NCBI RefSeq assembly: GCF_008369935.1
Contig: NZ_VTUZ01000018.1
Location: forward strand, 1 to 64,000
From: Paraburkholderia panacisoli
Lineage (GTDB): Bacteria; Pseudomonadota; Gammaproteobacteria; Burkholderiales; Burkholderiaceae
Direction of reading: 5' to 3'
DNA: 64,000 nucleotides
The notes beneath the pieces were generated by a model. It worked only from the letters and a program-made list of their open reading frames with translations, was not told the origin of the DNA and made no database searches. The translations under genes and the position numbers were made by a program. Below, piece by piece: positions 34,466 to 44,296 of this stretch (positions are counted from its first letter, which is position 1; each line of letters begins with the position of its first letter).

Positions 34466-34596
34466 TCCACGTTCCTTCCAGCCGCTCCGGCTGTGTGCCG
34501 GCGCCTTCGCTTGTCGCGAAAACGGGACGATCGGCTACTTTTTCAGGAGCCCCGGTCCTTGGCGCGGTTTTTTGCGTCGCCAAGAATCCCCCATCT

Positions 34597-34626
34597 GCTC
34601 GCCGGCCTGGTCGATGACCGGCGAGC
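34597..34626. other. Perfect 9-bp stem in the IclR-porin spacer
   Basis: GCTCGCCGG and CCGGCGAGC are separated by 12 bases, 126 bp before the porin start. It has no T-run. It may be a regulatory structure in the porin leader or a weak terminator of the IclR gene. Confidence 0.35.
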
Positions 34627-34751
34627 GATGCGCGATGTGCGGCAACGGCAACGCACCGTGTCCGTACAGCGCGCTTATGGGGAGACCGGTCGTCGTGACC
34701 GACTCCAAACCCACAATGATAAGCATTGCTGCATAAAAGGCTTGGTGAAAA

Positions 34752-35846
34752 ATGAAGGTCACACGAACGGCTCTGTCCGCCACATTTCTCGCAGCAACCA
34801 CAGCACTCGCGACCGTCGGCGCACACGCGCAAAGCAGCGTGACGCTGTACGGAATCGTCGATACGGGCGTGCAGTACTACAACAATGCCGCGAGCGGCGG
34901 TTCGGTTATCGGCATGCCTTCGCTGACCGGCGAAGTGCCGTCGCGCTTCGGGTTGCGCGGCACCGAAGATCTCGGTGGCGGCTACAAGACGTTCTTCGTG
35001 CTGGAGAACGGTTTTGCACTGAATAGCGGCGCGCTGAATTACGGCGGACGCCTGTTCGGCCGCCAGGCGAATGTCGGCGTGAGTTCTCCGTACGGTTCGC
35101 TGACGCTCGGCCGCCAAATGAACATGTCGATGTACGTGCTGCTGAACGCCGACGTGATCGGCCCGTCGATCCATTCGATGGCAAGTTTCGACAGCTATCT
35201 GCCGAACGCGCGCAGCGACAACGCGGCCGGCTATCTCGGCAAATTCAACGGCTTCACGGTGGGTGGCACATACAGCACGGGGCGCGACGCGGCGGGCCCG
35301 GCCGGACCGTCGGCGACGAATTGCGCCGGCAATGTCGCGGGCGACCCGGTCGCGTGCCGGCAGTACACGATGATGCTCGCGTACGACGCGCCGCAATTCG
35401 GCGCTGCCGCCTCGTACGACGTGATGCGCGGCGGCACGGGCGCGTCGGCGCCGCTGTCGAGCCCGGGCTACACCGACACGCGCACGATCGTCGACGCGTA
35501 CGCCAAGTTCGGTCCGACGAAAATCGGCGGCGGCTGGATTCGCCGCAATACGTCGGCGGCGGTGCACAGCCAGTCCGACATTTATTTTCTCGGCGCTTCG
35601 TACTATGCGACCCCGGCGTTATCATTCGATGCCCAGGCGCTACGCTATCTGTTGCGCGAGACATCGAACTCGACACTGTTCGTGGGCCGCGTGAATTATC
35701 TGCTGTCCAAACGCACCACGGTGTACACGTCGGTCGGCTACGTCACGAACAGCTCGCGCGGCACGGCGGCGGTGGCGGCGGGCGGATCGGTCGGCGCCGG
35801 GCAGAATCAGGTCGGCGTGATGGCCGGAATCCAGCAGCGCTTCTGA
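34752..35846 (+). CDS. General porin (Gram-negative porin, Burkholderia OmpC type)
   Basis: The product is 364 residues with a cleavable signal (ATTALATVGAHAQSS). It begins with SSVTLYGIVDTGVQYYNNA, the standard first strand, and ends with QNQVGVMAGIQQRF, an aromatic C-terminus needed for outer-membrane insertion. Sixteen-stranded trimeric porins of this type allow passage of small acids, and the gene may serve uptake for the catabolic block. Upstream ribosome binding is weak. Confidence 0.92.
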   Translation: MKVTRTALSATFLAATTALATVGAHAQSSVTLYGIVDTGVQYYNNAASGGSVIGMPSLTGEVPSRFGLRGTEDLGGGYKTFFVLENGFALNSGALNYGGRLFGRQANVGVSSPYGSLTLGRQMNMSMYVLLNADVIGPSIHSMASFDSYLPNARSDNAAGYLGKFNGFTVGGTYSTGRDAAGPAGPSATNCAGNVAGDPVACRQYTMMLAYDAPQFGAAASYDVMRGGTGASAPLSSPGYTDTRTIVDAYAKFGPTKIGGGWIRRNTSAAVHSQSDIYFLGASYYATPALSFDAQALRYLLRETSNSTLFVGRVNYLLSKRTTVYTSVGYVTNSSRGTAAVAAGGSVGAGQNQVGVMAGIQQRF

Positions 35847-35925
35847 GCGCAGCGCTTTGATCGAACCCGGACCGCAAGGATCGGCCTCGCCTGCAACACG
35901 GCGGGGCGATCCACGGAGAACCACG

Positions 35926-36888
35926 ATGGCAACAGACCTTCTGAGCGACATTCTTGCCGACTTGCGTGCGGACGCTGTTGTCACCGGCCGGTTCACGCTG
36001 AGTGCGCCGTGGGCGATCCGCAAACCCGCCGTGTCCGGCGCGCCGTTTCGCATGTGCACGGGCAGCCCGTTTTATCTGATCGTCGAGGGCGAGCCGCCCG
36101 TGTATGTGAAGCCGGGCGATTTCGTGTTGCTGCCGCATGGCGACGAACACATCATGGCATCGTCGCTCGATGTACGGCCCGTGCCGTTCGATTCGCTGAT
36201 GGCCGACAAGGGCATCCATCCGCGCTTCGACACGCCGCTCGAATTCACCGCGGGCGGCGGCGGCGCCACCAGCGAGCTTTATACCGGCATCGTCGTGTAT
36301 CGGGACATCATGCGCAGTCCGCTTTTCTCGGTGTTGCAGACGCTGATCCACGTGCGCGCGGACGACCCGGCCGTGGCGCCCTGGCTCGTGAGCACGCTGC
36401 AAAGCTTCATTCAGGAGTCGATGACCTGCCAACCCGGCTGGGAGATCGCGGCGTCGCGGCTGTCGGACGTGCTGTTCGTGCAGTTGCTGCGCGCGCATTT
36501 GCAGTCGACCGCGAATCATTCGGGTTGGCTGCGTGGTCTTGCCGATCCTCAAATTGGGCGCGCGGTCGCGCTGATTCATCGCGAGCCGCGGCGCGACTGG
36601 AGCGTGGCGAGCCTCGCGGCGGCGGCCGGGATGTCGCGCTCGCGCTTTAGCGCACGGTTCATGGAAGTGGTCGGTGATACGCCGATCGGTCATCTGACTG
36701 CCTACCGGATGTATCTCGCGAGTGGTGAGCTGACGCGCGGAAGGCGCACGTTGATCGAGATTGCGGAGAAAGTGGGTTACACCTCGGAGAAGGCGTTTGC
36801 GCGCGCTTTTCATCGGTGGTCGGGGATGGCGCCGAGGCGCTATGCGCGCAATGCGCATGCGCTCGATGATCTGGCGAAGCGTGGGTGA
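35926..36888 (+). CDS. AraC-family regulator with cupin sensor (AraC_binding_2-like)
   Basis: The product is 320 residues from the ATG at 35926 (GGAGAA upstream). The N-terminal cupin domain has GEPPVYVKPGDFVLLPHG, and the C-terminal double HTH has WSVASLAAAAGMSRSRFSARF and EKVGYTSEKAFARAFHRW. Regulators of this type control small-molecule oxidation genes. It follows the porin on the same strand by 79 bp. Confidence 0.88.
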   Translation: MATDLLSDILADLRADAVVTGRFTLSAPWAIRKPAVSGAPFRMCTGSPFYLIVEGEPPVYVKPGDFVLLPHGDEHIMASSLDVRPVPFDSLMADKGIHPRFDTPLEFTAGGGGATSELYTGIVVYRDIMRSPLFSVLQTLIHVRADDPAVAPWLVSTLQSFIQESMTCQPGWEIAASRLSDVLFVQLLRAHLQSTANHSGWLRGLADPQIGRAVALIHREPRRDWSVASLAAAAGMSRSRFSARFMEVVGDTPIGHLTAYRMYLASGELTRGRRTLIEIAEKVGYTSEKAFARAFHRWSGMAPRRYARNAHALDDLAKRG

Positions 36889-37378
36889 GGCGCGGTACGT
36901 GCCATAGTAAGCGCGTGTATTGGCGATATCAGGCTGAGCTGCTTTAACTCTTCACACCGCTCAAACACCGCGAAGCGGCTTCATTCCTGCGCGATTTTCA
37001 GCTCAAGTCTTTCCACCGAAATATCGACGCATTATCGGCATCGACTCGCATTGGGTAATCGAAGATTTCTCTTCGAGATAATGCGAGATTTACGAATTTT
37101 GTCGATTGGCTGGTCAATGCTGCTAGCGTCCAAGCCGCACTCTCTCCGCGCCGGGCACCGGTTTTTTCTCCATGAAACACGGACCAGTCAACGCCGGACC
37201 CTGTCGAAACCTTTTGCTATTTCCAATTTTGCGTTATCGTCCTGCACCAAAATTCAGGGCGCCGGATGCACTCGCCAGCCAATGCTGCAGTTCATCTCGC
37301 CCAATGAGCGCTAACGAATTCATCAACTTCACGACCATCACAACCAGTTGGTTGGAAAACACAGAGGAGATTTTCTGC
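36889..37378. other. Spacer upstream of the LivK-type gene
   Basis: AT-richer than the flanking genes. No gene is seen. The strong GAGGAG site 8 bases before 37379 fixes the downstream start, and long upstream extensions of that frame are not coding-like. Confidence 0.45.
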
Positions 37379-38524
37379 ATGAGTTTCAAGCTTCACAAAC
37401 TGTTGCCGATCAGCGCCGCAGTCGTTGCATTCGCAGGCATGGCGACCACGGCGTGCGCCGATCAGGTCGTCAAGATCGGTCACGTCGGTCCGCTGACGGG
37501 TGGCTCGGCCCACCTCGGCAAGGACAATGAAAACGGTGCACGTCTCGCGATCGAGGAAATCAATGCGAAGGGACTGACGATCAACGGTCAGAAGATCACG
37601 CTGGTGCTCGACGCGCAGGACGATGCCGCCGATCCGCGCCAGGCCACCCAGGTCGCGCAGAAGCTGGTCGACGACAAGGTCGTCGCGGTGGTCGGCCATC
37701 TGAACTCGGGCGCATCGATTCCGGCGTCGAAGATCTATAGCGATGCGGGCATCGTGCAGATCTCGCCTTCGTCGACGAACCCGGCCTATACGCTGCAAGG
37801 CTTCAAGACGACCTACCGGGTCGTCGCGACCGATGCGCAGCAGGGCCCGGCGCTCGCGAACTACGCGGCGAAGAATCTGAACGTGAAGACCGTGGCCGTC
37901 GTCGACGACTCGACGGCATACGGCCAGGGTCTCGCGAACGAGTTCGAGAAGACCGCCAAGGCGCTCGGCCTGAAGGTCATGTCGCACGACGCGACCAACG
38001 ACAAGGCGGTCGATTTCCGCGCGATTCTCACGAAGATCAAGGGTGAGAATCCGGACGCGATCATGTACGGCGGCATGGACGCAACCGGCGGCCCGTTCGC
38101 GAAGCAGGCGCGCCAGCTCGGCCTGCGCGCGAAAGTGCTGTCGGGCGACGGCGTGTGCACCGAGAGCCTCGCGCAACTGGCCGGCGCAGCCGCCGGCAAT
38201 GTCGTGTGCTCGCAGGCGGGCATGGCCGTCGAGCGGATGGACGGCGGCGCGCAGTTCGCGGCGAAGTACACGCAGCGCTTCGGTCATCCGATCGAGTTCG
38301 ACGCGCCGTTCACGTATGACGCGGTGTACATCGTCGTCGATGCGATGAAGCGCGCGAATTCCACCGAGCCGTCGAAGGTTCTCGCGAAGATCGCGGGCAC
38401 CGACTACAAGGGCGTGACCGGCCAGACGACGTTCGATGCGAAGGGCGACCTGCAGCACGGCGTGATCTCGCTGTACGACTACAAGGACGGCAAGAAGACG
38501 CTCGTCGACGTGATGAAGATGTAA
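37379..38524 (+). CDS. LivK-type periplasmic substrate-binding protein
   Basis: The product is 381 residues with a Sec signal ending in TTACADQ. The mature part has the Peripla_BP_6 pattern VVKIGHVGPLTGGSAHLGKDNENG, as in Leu/Ile/Val-binding proteins. No livH/M/G/F genes are near, so it is an orphan that must share a permease. Given its neighbours it could bind an aromatic acid rather than an amino acid. Confidence 0.9.
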   Translation: MSFKLHKLLPISAAVVAFAGMATTACADQVVKIGHVGPLTGGSAHLGKDNENGARLAIEEINAKGLTINGQKITLVLDAQDDAADPRQATQVAQKLVDDKVVAVVGHLNSGASIPASKIYSDAGIVQISPSSTNPAYTLQGFKTTYRVVATDAQQGPALANYAAKNLNVKTVAVVDDSTAYGQGLANEFEKTAKALGLKVMSHDATNDKAVDFRAILTKIKGENPDAIMYGGMDATGGPFAKQARQLGLRAKVLSGDGVCTESLAQLAGAAAGNVVCSQAGMAVERMDGGAQFAAKYTQRFGHPIEFDAPFTYDAVYIVVDAMKRANSTEPSKVLAKIAGTDYKGVTGQTTFDAKGDLQHGVISLYDYKDGKKTLVDVMKM

Positions 38525-38555
38525 GCGTGTAAGCGTTAAGCGGCATGTATCGACG

Positions 38556-38590
38556 CGGGGCGGTTGGAGTAGGACTTCACCGCCCCGTTT
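38556..38590. terminator. Terminator between convergent LivK-type and LysR genes
   Basis: CGGGGCGGT and ACCGCCCCG form a perfect 9-bp stem around a 14-base loop, followed by TTT. It lies 31 bp after the LivK-type stop. Confidence 0.7.
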
Positions 38591-38639
38591 CGATTGGTGT
38601 TCTGAAACCGTCGCCGTTGTACGAATCGATAATCCTCAT

Positions 38640-39563
38640 TCAAGCTTGGGCGCGTGGCCGTTTTCGCGTTTTGCGCTCATCTGTGCGGCTCTCGCGCTGC
38701 AAGACTTCATCGGCACACCGCAGAAAGCCGCCGATCAGGCGTGCGCGCGGCGACGCTCTGTGCCACAGGACGCCGAAACGGCGCGGGTCGGTCCGGACCG
38801 GCAGCGCGAGCCTGGCCACATCCAGACTCGCCGTCAACGGCGAAACGATGTCGGGTATCAGCGAGACACCGAGGCCACGGTCCACCATCATGGCGATCGC
38901 CATCAGCGAATTCAATTCGAACAGTTCGTGCGGGACGATCTTCGCTGCCCGCAGATACTGGTCCGCCTGTTTGCCGCCGCCCAGCGAGCGGTCGTAGCGA
39001 ATGAACGACTCGCGACGCAACAGTTCGTGCGGGTCTTGCCCGGCGAGCCGCGACGGAGCGAGCACGACGATCGGCTCCTCCCTCAACAGATGCCAGTCAT
39101 AGGCCTTCGGCAACGCGAACGCGGGATGCAGGCAGACCGCCACGTCCAGATCGCCGCGCTGCAGCGTTTCGTATAACTCCATCGACGTCCCCGCGCGGAT
39201 CAGCACCTTGGCTTGCGGAAAAGCCGTGGAAAAGCGCGCAAGCACATCGGGCAGCAGGCTGAGCAGTGCGGTCGTGATGGTGCCGATCCGCAGTTCGCCC
39301 GCGTCCTCGCCTTCGAGCGCAAAAGCCTTCATCTCGGCAACCTCGCGCACGAGACCGCGCGCGCGCTCGATCACGCGATGGCCCGCTTCGGTCGGGATCA
39401 CCGTGCGCCCGGCGCGAACGAACAGCGACACGCCGAGTTCCCGTTCCAGCGCCTGCATCTGCTGGGCGACAGCGGCGGGGGTGACGCCCACGCGGCGCGC
39501 GGCTTCGGCCATCGAGCCGCTATCCACGACCAGCAGCAGGTTACGCAGGAAGTCGAGATCCAT
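38640..39563 (-). CDS. LysR-family regulator
   Basis: The product is 307 residues with an N-terminal HTH (SMAEAARRVGVTPAAVAQQM) and a substrate-binding domain. It is divergent, over 101 bp, from the CitE-like/CoA-transferase operon and is the likely activator of it. Confidence 0.88.
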   Translation of the reverse strand: MDLDFLRNLLLVVDSGSMAEAARRVGVTPAAVAQQMQALERELGVSLFVRAGRTVIPTEAGHRVIERARGLVREVAEMKAFALEGEDAGELRIGTITTALLSLLPDVLARFSTAFPQAKVLIRAGTSMELYETLQRGDLDVAVCLHPAFALPKAYDWHLLREEPIVVLAPSRLAGQDPHELLRRESFIRYDRSLGGGKQADQYLRAAKIVPHELFELNSLMAIAMMVDRGLGVSLIPDIVSPLTASLDVARLALPVRTDPRRFGVLWHRASPRARLIGGFLRCADEVLQRESRTDERKTRKRPRAQA

Positions 39564-39664
39564 AAAGATAGATTGGCTATGGTTTGAAGATAGATGTGGA
39601 TAGTTTATCTAATTCCTTCATCCACCTAGACTGGTTTCCAGCAAACCTAACCAGGATCGCAGAC

Positions 39665-40573
39665 ATGCGAAGCAAACTGTTCGTGCCGGCATCGCGCCCG
39701 GAGTTGTTCGCCAAGGCGCTCGCCAGCGCCGCCGACGCGCTGTCGTTCGATCTGGAAGACGCGGTCGCCGCCGAGCGTAAGCCGCAGGCACGCGCCGCGT
39801 TGCGCGAGCTGCTGCTCTCCGACGCTGTCGCGCGGGCCACGAAGGTGCTGATCGTGCGCGTGAACGCACTCGACACGCCGCATTTCGCCGCCGATATCGC
39901 CGCGCTCACCCAACCCGGACTCGCCTTCATCAATCTGCCGAAGCCCGAAAGCGTCGACGACGTGCGCGCGGCGGCCGCCGCGCTCGAACAGGCGGAGCGC
40001 GCCAACCGCGTGACGACGCCGATCAGGCTGCTGCTCAATATCGAATCGCCCAAAGCGTTCCGGCATGCGGCGGAGCTTGCCGGCGCGCATCCACGGGTTG
40101 CCGGTCTGCAACTCGGTCTCGGCGATCTGTTCGAACCGCTCGGCGTGGCTCGCCGCGAGCCGGCCGCCATCCAGCAGGCGATGTTCGGCCTGCGCCTCGC
40201 CGCGGGCGAAGCCGGCGTTTTCGCCTACGACTCCGCGTTCGCCAACATCAAGGATGAAGCCGGCTTTCGCGCCGAAGCGCAACTCGCGCGCTCGATGGGT
40301 TTTCGCGGCAAGAGCTGCATCCATCCGAGCCAGGTAGCGCTGGCGAACGACGTGTTCCGCCCGTCCGACGACGACATCGCGCACGCGGTGCGTGTCGTGC
40401 AAGCCGCCCGCGATGCCCGCGGCAAGGGTCTGGGCGCATACGTGGTCGACGGGAAAATGATCGACCCGCCGTTTGTAGCTCGTGCGCTCGATCTTGTTCG
40501 TCATGCCAGGCAATTGGCGCTTCTTACGCCCGAACAGGACGCCGTGATCGGAGACTCGGGCGACGCCCTCTGA
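39665..40573 (+). CDS. CitE-like (HpcH/HpaI family) acyl-CoA lyase
   Basis: The product is 302 residues starting at MRSKLFVPAS. It has the CitE fold motifs SFDLEDAV, NIESPKAF (metal Glu) and GFRGKSCIHPSQV. Members cleave malyl-, citramalyl- or similar hydroxyacyl-CoA thioesters to acetyl-CoA plus a keto acid. Co-location with a family III CoA transferase and a 2-hydroxycarboxylate transporter makes such a stand-alone lyase more likely than a citrate lyase subunit, since no CitF or CitD is present. Confidence 0.85.
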   Translation: MRSKLFVPASRPELFAKALASAADALSFDLEDAVAAERKPQARAALRELLLSDAVARATKVLIVRVNALDTPHFAADIAALTQPGLAFINLPKPESVDDVRAAAAALEQAERANRVTTPIRLLLNIESPKAFRHAAELAGAHPRVAGLQLGLGDLFEPLGVARREPAAIQQAMFGLRLAAGEAGVFAYDSAFANIKDEAGFRAEAQLARSMGFRGKSCIHPSQVALANDVFRPSDDDIAHAVRVVQAARDARGKGLGAYVVDGKMIDPPFVARALDLVRHARQLALLTPEQDAVIGDSGDAL

Positions 40574-40616
40574 GCGGCATCGCGGCCGACCCCATTCGAT
40601 ACTGACGGAGACATTG

Positions 40617-41858
40617 ATGAAACCATCACCGGATTCAGCCCGCGCGGTGGCGCCTGAACGTGGACAGGGGCAGGGACAGGAACAGCGGCATGGCCCGCTC
40701 TCGGGCGTGCGCGTGCTCGACCTGAGCGCCTACATCGCGGGCCCATACGGATGCACGCTGCTCGCGGATCAGGGCGCCGAGGTCATCAAGATCGAGCCGC
40801 CGTCGGGCGATAACCTGCGCAAGTACCCGTCGACGCTCGATGGGGAAAGCCGCGCGTTCCTCGGCGTCAATCGTGGCAAGCGTGGGCTCGTGCTCGACCT
40901 GAAGCAGCCGGAGGCGCTCGCGGTGCTGATGCGTCTGATCGAAACCGCTGACGTGCTCGTGCATAACTTCAGGCCGAGCGTGCCCGCCCGGCTGGGGATC
41001 GCCTACGAACAGGTGCGCGAAGTCAATCCGCGTCTGATCTACTGCGCCGTCACCGGGTACGGGGAGACGGGGCCGAACCGGGACAAGGCCGGTTACGACC
41101 AGGTGCTGCAGACGATGACCGGCATGTGCACGCTGCAAGGCAAGCGCGGCGGGCCGCCGGAGATCCTTTACGGCTCCGTGGTCGATTACTACGCGGCCGC
41201 GCTCGTTGCGGCGGGCGTGTCGTCGGCGCTGTTCGAGCGCGAGCGCAACGGCACCGGACAATATGTCGGCGTGTCGCTGCTGCGCAGCGCGCTGACGATG
41301 CAATCCGCCCGCCTGATATGGGCCGACAGCGAGCCAAAGGACGTGGGCCGCGACATGCGCTCGGGCGGCATCACCGGCATTCATCCGACCCGCGACGGCT
41401 ATCTGTACATCTCCGCGAACACGCCGCATTTCTGGCAGGCATTGTGCGAGAAGACTGGCCTGGATGCGCTTGCGTCGAACGAGCGTTACGACACGGTGCG
41501 CAAGCGCGCGCTTCATTGCGACGAAATCGTTCCGCAATTGCACGCCGCGTTGCAAAGCCGCAGCGCGCTCGAATGGGAAGCGCATTTCGGCGAGGCGGTG
41601 CCGTGCGCGGCGGCCCGCAGTGTCGAAGATATGTTCGACGATCCGCAGGTGCTCGCGGAGGACATGGTCAGCAGTTTCGAGTATCCGGGCGTGGGCCGTT
41701 ACCGCGGCTTCAAGCATCCGATTCGCTTCGGTGCGACGCCCGGGCCCGAGCCTTTCGCGGCGCCTGCTTTCGGTGAGCATTCGGATCAGGTGCTAAGCGC
41801 TGCGGGATGGACAGAGGCCGAGATCGAAGCGCTGCGCGCGAAGCGCGCGGTGCTGTGA
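40617..41858 (+). CDS. Family III CoA transferase (CaiB/BaiF)
   Basis: The product is 413 residues. It has the family core VRVLDLSAYIAGPYGCTLLADQGAEVIKIE in the N-terminal fold (the phrase spans residues 31-60), and a catalytic Asp190 (GSVVDYYAA) equivalent to Asp169 of formyl-CoA transferase. It should activate an acid as its CoA ester for the lyase encoded 43 bp upstream. Confidence 0.88.
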   Translation: MKPSPDSARAVAPERGQGQGQEQRHGPLSGVRVLDLSAYIAGPYGCTLLADQGAEVIKIEPPSGDNLRKYPSTLDGESRAFLGVNRGKRGLVLDLKQPEALAVLMRLIETADVLVHNFRPSVPARLGIAYEQVREVNPRLIYCAVTGYGETGPNRDKAGYDQVLQTMTGMCTLQGKRGGPPEILYGSVVDYYAAALVAAGVSSALFERERNGTGQYVGVSLLRSALTMQSARLIWADSEPKDVGRDMRSGGITGIHPTRDGYLYISANTPHFWQALCEKTGLDALASNERYDTVRKRALHCDEIVPQLHAALQSRSALEWEAHFGEAVPCAAARSVEDMFDDPQVLAEDMVSSFEYPGVGRYRGFKHPIRFGATPGPEPFAAPAFGEHSDQVLSAAGWTEAEIEALRAKRAVL

Positions 41859-41944
41859 GCGCGAGCGGCGCGACGCCGTCGTGACGAGTGGCGCCGCGCC
41901 CGGATGAAATGATGCGCGAGTGCATGAAATAACGGAGACGACGA

Positions 41945-42811
41945 ATGACCATCCTGCAACCGGCGAGCGACATTCCGCGAGCGCGGCTGGACGCCCCGGC
42001 GGGCGCGTGCGATTCACACATGCATATCTACGACCGGCGCTTTCCCGTGGCGCAGCAGAGCGGCGTGTTTATCGAGGGCGCGAGCGTCGCCGAATATCGC
42101 CACGTGCAGGCGCGCACCGGCACGCGGCGCACGGTGGTCGTCACCCCGCGTCTCTATGGCACGGACAACAGCGTGACGCTCGAAGCGATCCGGCAGCTCG
42201 GCTCCGAGCGGACTCGCGGTGTCGCCGTGCTGAAGCCCGATGTCACCGACGCCCAACTGGCGACGCTTCACGAAGGCGGTATTCGCGGGATTCGCTTCAC
42301 GCTTTACACGCCGAAAAATGCGGTCGTCAGTGTCGATATGGTCGAGCCGCTCGCGCGCAGAGTCGCCGAACTCGGCTGGCATGTTCAATTGCACTGGACG
42401 GCTGCACAGATCGTCGAGCATGAGGCGATGCTGGCGCGCCTTCCGTCGACGATCGTGTTCGATCATCTCGCGCGCCTGCCGCTGCCCTCAGGCGCCTCCG
42501 ATCCGGCGTTTGCCGTGGTGCGCCGTCTTGCCGATTCAGGGCGCGTGTGGGTCAAGCTGTCCGGTCCCTATCTCGACTCGGTCGTGGGGCTGGACGGCGG
42601 CTACGCCGACACGACGGGGACCGCGCGCGCGTGGGTTGCGGTATTGCCGCAACGGCTGGTGTGGGGCAGCGATTGGCCGCACGTGACGGAAGCGCACAAG
42701 CCCGACGACGCGAGCCTGTTCGATCTGCTCGGCACATGGACCGACGACAACGCCACGCGCGCTCGCATCCTCGTCGACAACGCGGCAAGCCTCTATGGAT
42801 TTCCCATGTGA
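41945..42811 (+). CDS. Amidohydrolase-family TIM-barrel hydrolase (lactonase-like)
   Basis: The product is 288 residues. The N-terminal CDSHMHIYD gives the HxH metal motif, and GSDWPHV near the C-terminus gives the late Asp. It resembles the Amidohydro_2 group that includes 2-pyrone-4,6-dicarboxylate lactonase (LigI), 4-sulfomuconolactone hydrolase and D-galactarolactone isomerase. It may open a lactone to the acid used by the next enzymes. The precise substrate is unknown. Confidence 0.8.
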   Translation: MTILQPASDIPRARLDAPAGACDSHMHIYDRRFPVAQQSGVFIEGASVAEYRHVQARTGTRRTVVVTPRLYGTDNSVTLEAIRQLGSERTRGVAVLKPDVTDAQLATLHEGGIRGIRFTLYTPKNAVVSVDMVEPLARRVAELGWHVQLHWTAAQIVEHEAMLARLPSTIVFDHLARLPLPSGASDPAFAVVRRLADSGRVWVKLSGPYLDSVVGLDGGYADTTGTARAWVAVLPQRLVWGSDWPHVTEAHKPDDASLFDLLGTWTDDNATRARILVDNAASLYGFPM

Positions 42812-42893
42812 ACGCGCCCGCTCCCCAAGCCCCTCGCAAACAACGCCAGAGCGCGCATAGACGCGTGTCAGAAAGAATATCCGGAGACGAGAC

Positions 42894-44258
42894 ATGAAAA
42901 CTACCGCTGCGGCAACGCCCGCACGCAAGATACGCTTCACCGACGCGACGATCAGTTTTTTTGAACGGACCATCCCGGACCCGTTCGTCCTTGCCATACT
43001 CATTACCGTCGCGGTCGCCGTGATATCGGCGGTGTTCGCTCCGCATGCATCGGTCGGGCGGCTGGTCGGCGGCTGGTACAAAGGTTTCTTCGACATCCTG
43101 ACTTTCGCGTTCCAGATCACGCTGGTGCTCGTGACCGGACATGCGTTCGCGCATGCGCCGCCCGTGCAGCGCGTGTTCAAGGCGCTGGTGTCGATTGCGC
43201 GCACGCCGGTGCAGGCGGCCACGCTGACGTTCGTGCTGGTGGCGATCGCGTCGTTCTGCAACTGGGGACTCGGTCTCGTGGTCAGCGCGTTGCTTGCGCG
43301 CGAAGTGGCCAAGCGCATGCGTGTCGATTTCGCGTGGATCGTCGCTGCGGGTTTTTCGGGCTGGGTCGTCTGGGCGAGCGGCATTTCGAGTTCGATCGCG
43401 CTTGCGCAGTCCACGCCGGGCAGCGCGATGAACGTCGTGCAGAAGCTGACCGGCGAGGTGCTGCCGTTCAGCGCAACCATATTCACGAGCTTCAATCTGG
43501 TGCCGACGATCGTCATGCTGTTCGCCGTGCCTGTCACGCTGGCGCTGCTCAAGCCGGCCGACGAAGACGCGGTGGTCCTCGACATCGAGAAGAATCCCGA
43601 TACACCGCTGCGCGAAAAGCCGGCCGGCAAGCTGAGTTTCGCGCGCTGGATCGAGTACTCGTGGCTCGGCAGTGCGTTTGTCGGCGTGGCGGGAATTGCC
43701 TGCCTCGTTCTGGCGCGGTCCGAACATATCGCGTTTTCGGGTGTCAACGCGGTGATTTTCGTGATGTTCATCGCGGGCGTCATCCTGCATGGCTATCCGC
43801 TGGCCTATGCGGACGCCGTGAAAAACGCGGCGAAACAGACGGGCTCGATGATGCTGCAATACCCGCTGTACGGCGGGATCATGGGCATGATGGATGCCAC
43901 CGGGCTTCCCGATGTGATCGCGCACTTCTTCATTGCCATTTCGAATGCGCACACGCTGCCGTTCTGGAGCTACGTGTGCTCGCTGATCGTCACGTTCTTT
44001 ATTCCCAGCGGCGGCGGTCACTGGGCGGTGCAAGGTCCGTTCGTCGTGCCCGCCGCGGTGGCGTTGCATGCGTCCGTGCCGGCCACGACGATGGCGGTCG
44101 CGATGGGCGAACAGGTCTCGAACATGATGCAGCCGTTCTGGGCCGCGCCGGTCGTGGCGATGGCGGGAATCGGCGTGCAGCGCGTGCTCGGCTTCACCGT
44201 GATGACCTTCCTCGTCGGTGCGCTCGTGTACGGCGCTGCTTTGCTGCTGCTGGTCTGA
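42894..44258 (+). CDS. Short-chain fatty acid transporter family (AtoE)
   Basis: The product is 454 residues with about twelve hydrophobic helices and the AtoE signatures FFERTIPDPFVLAIL and FIPSGGGHWAVQGPF. It follows the amidohydrolase by 82 bp and its stop lies 38 bp before the 2HCT start. AtoE-like carriers move small carboxylates across the inner membrane. Confidence 0.88.
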   Translation: MKTTAAATPARKIRFTDATISFFERTIPDPFVLAILITVAVAVISAVFAPHASVGRLVGGWYKGFFDILTFAFQITLVLVTGHAFAHAPPVQRVFKALVSIARTPVQAATLTFVLVAIASFCNWGLGLVVSALLAREVAKRMRVDFAWIVAAGFSGWVVWASGISSSIALAQSTPGSAMNVVQKLTGEVLPFSATIFTSFNLVPTIVMLFAVPVTLALLKPADEDAVVLDIEKNPDTPLREKPAGKLSFARWIEYSWLGSAFVGVAGIACLVLARSEHIAFSGVNAVIFVMFIAGVILHGYPLAYADAVKNAAKQTGSMMLQYPLYGGIMGMMDATGLPDVIAHFFIAISNAHTLPFWSYVCSLIVTFFIPSGGGHWAVQGPFVVPAAVALHASVPATTMAVAMGEQVSNMMQPFWAAPVVAMAGIGVQRVLGFTVMTFLVGALVYGAALLLLV

Positions 44259-44296
44259 TGGCGATGGTCCAGAACGATATGAACGGAGACAGTCAG

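Noticed and set aside
43334..44296. In-frame 5' extension of the 2HCT transporter through the AtoE gene
   Set aside because: The extension lies in another frame of AtoE, is Arg-rich, and a good start with ribosome-binding site exists at 44297.
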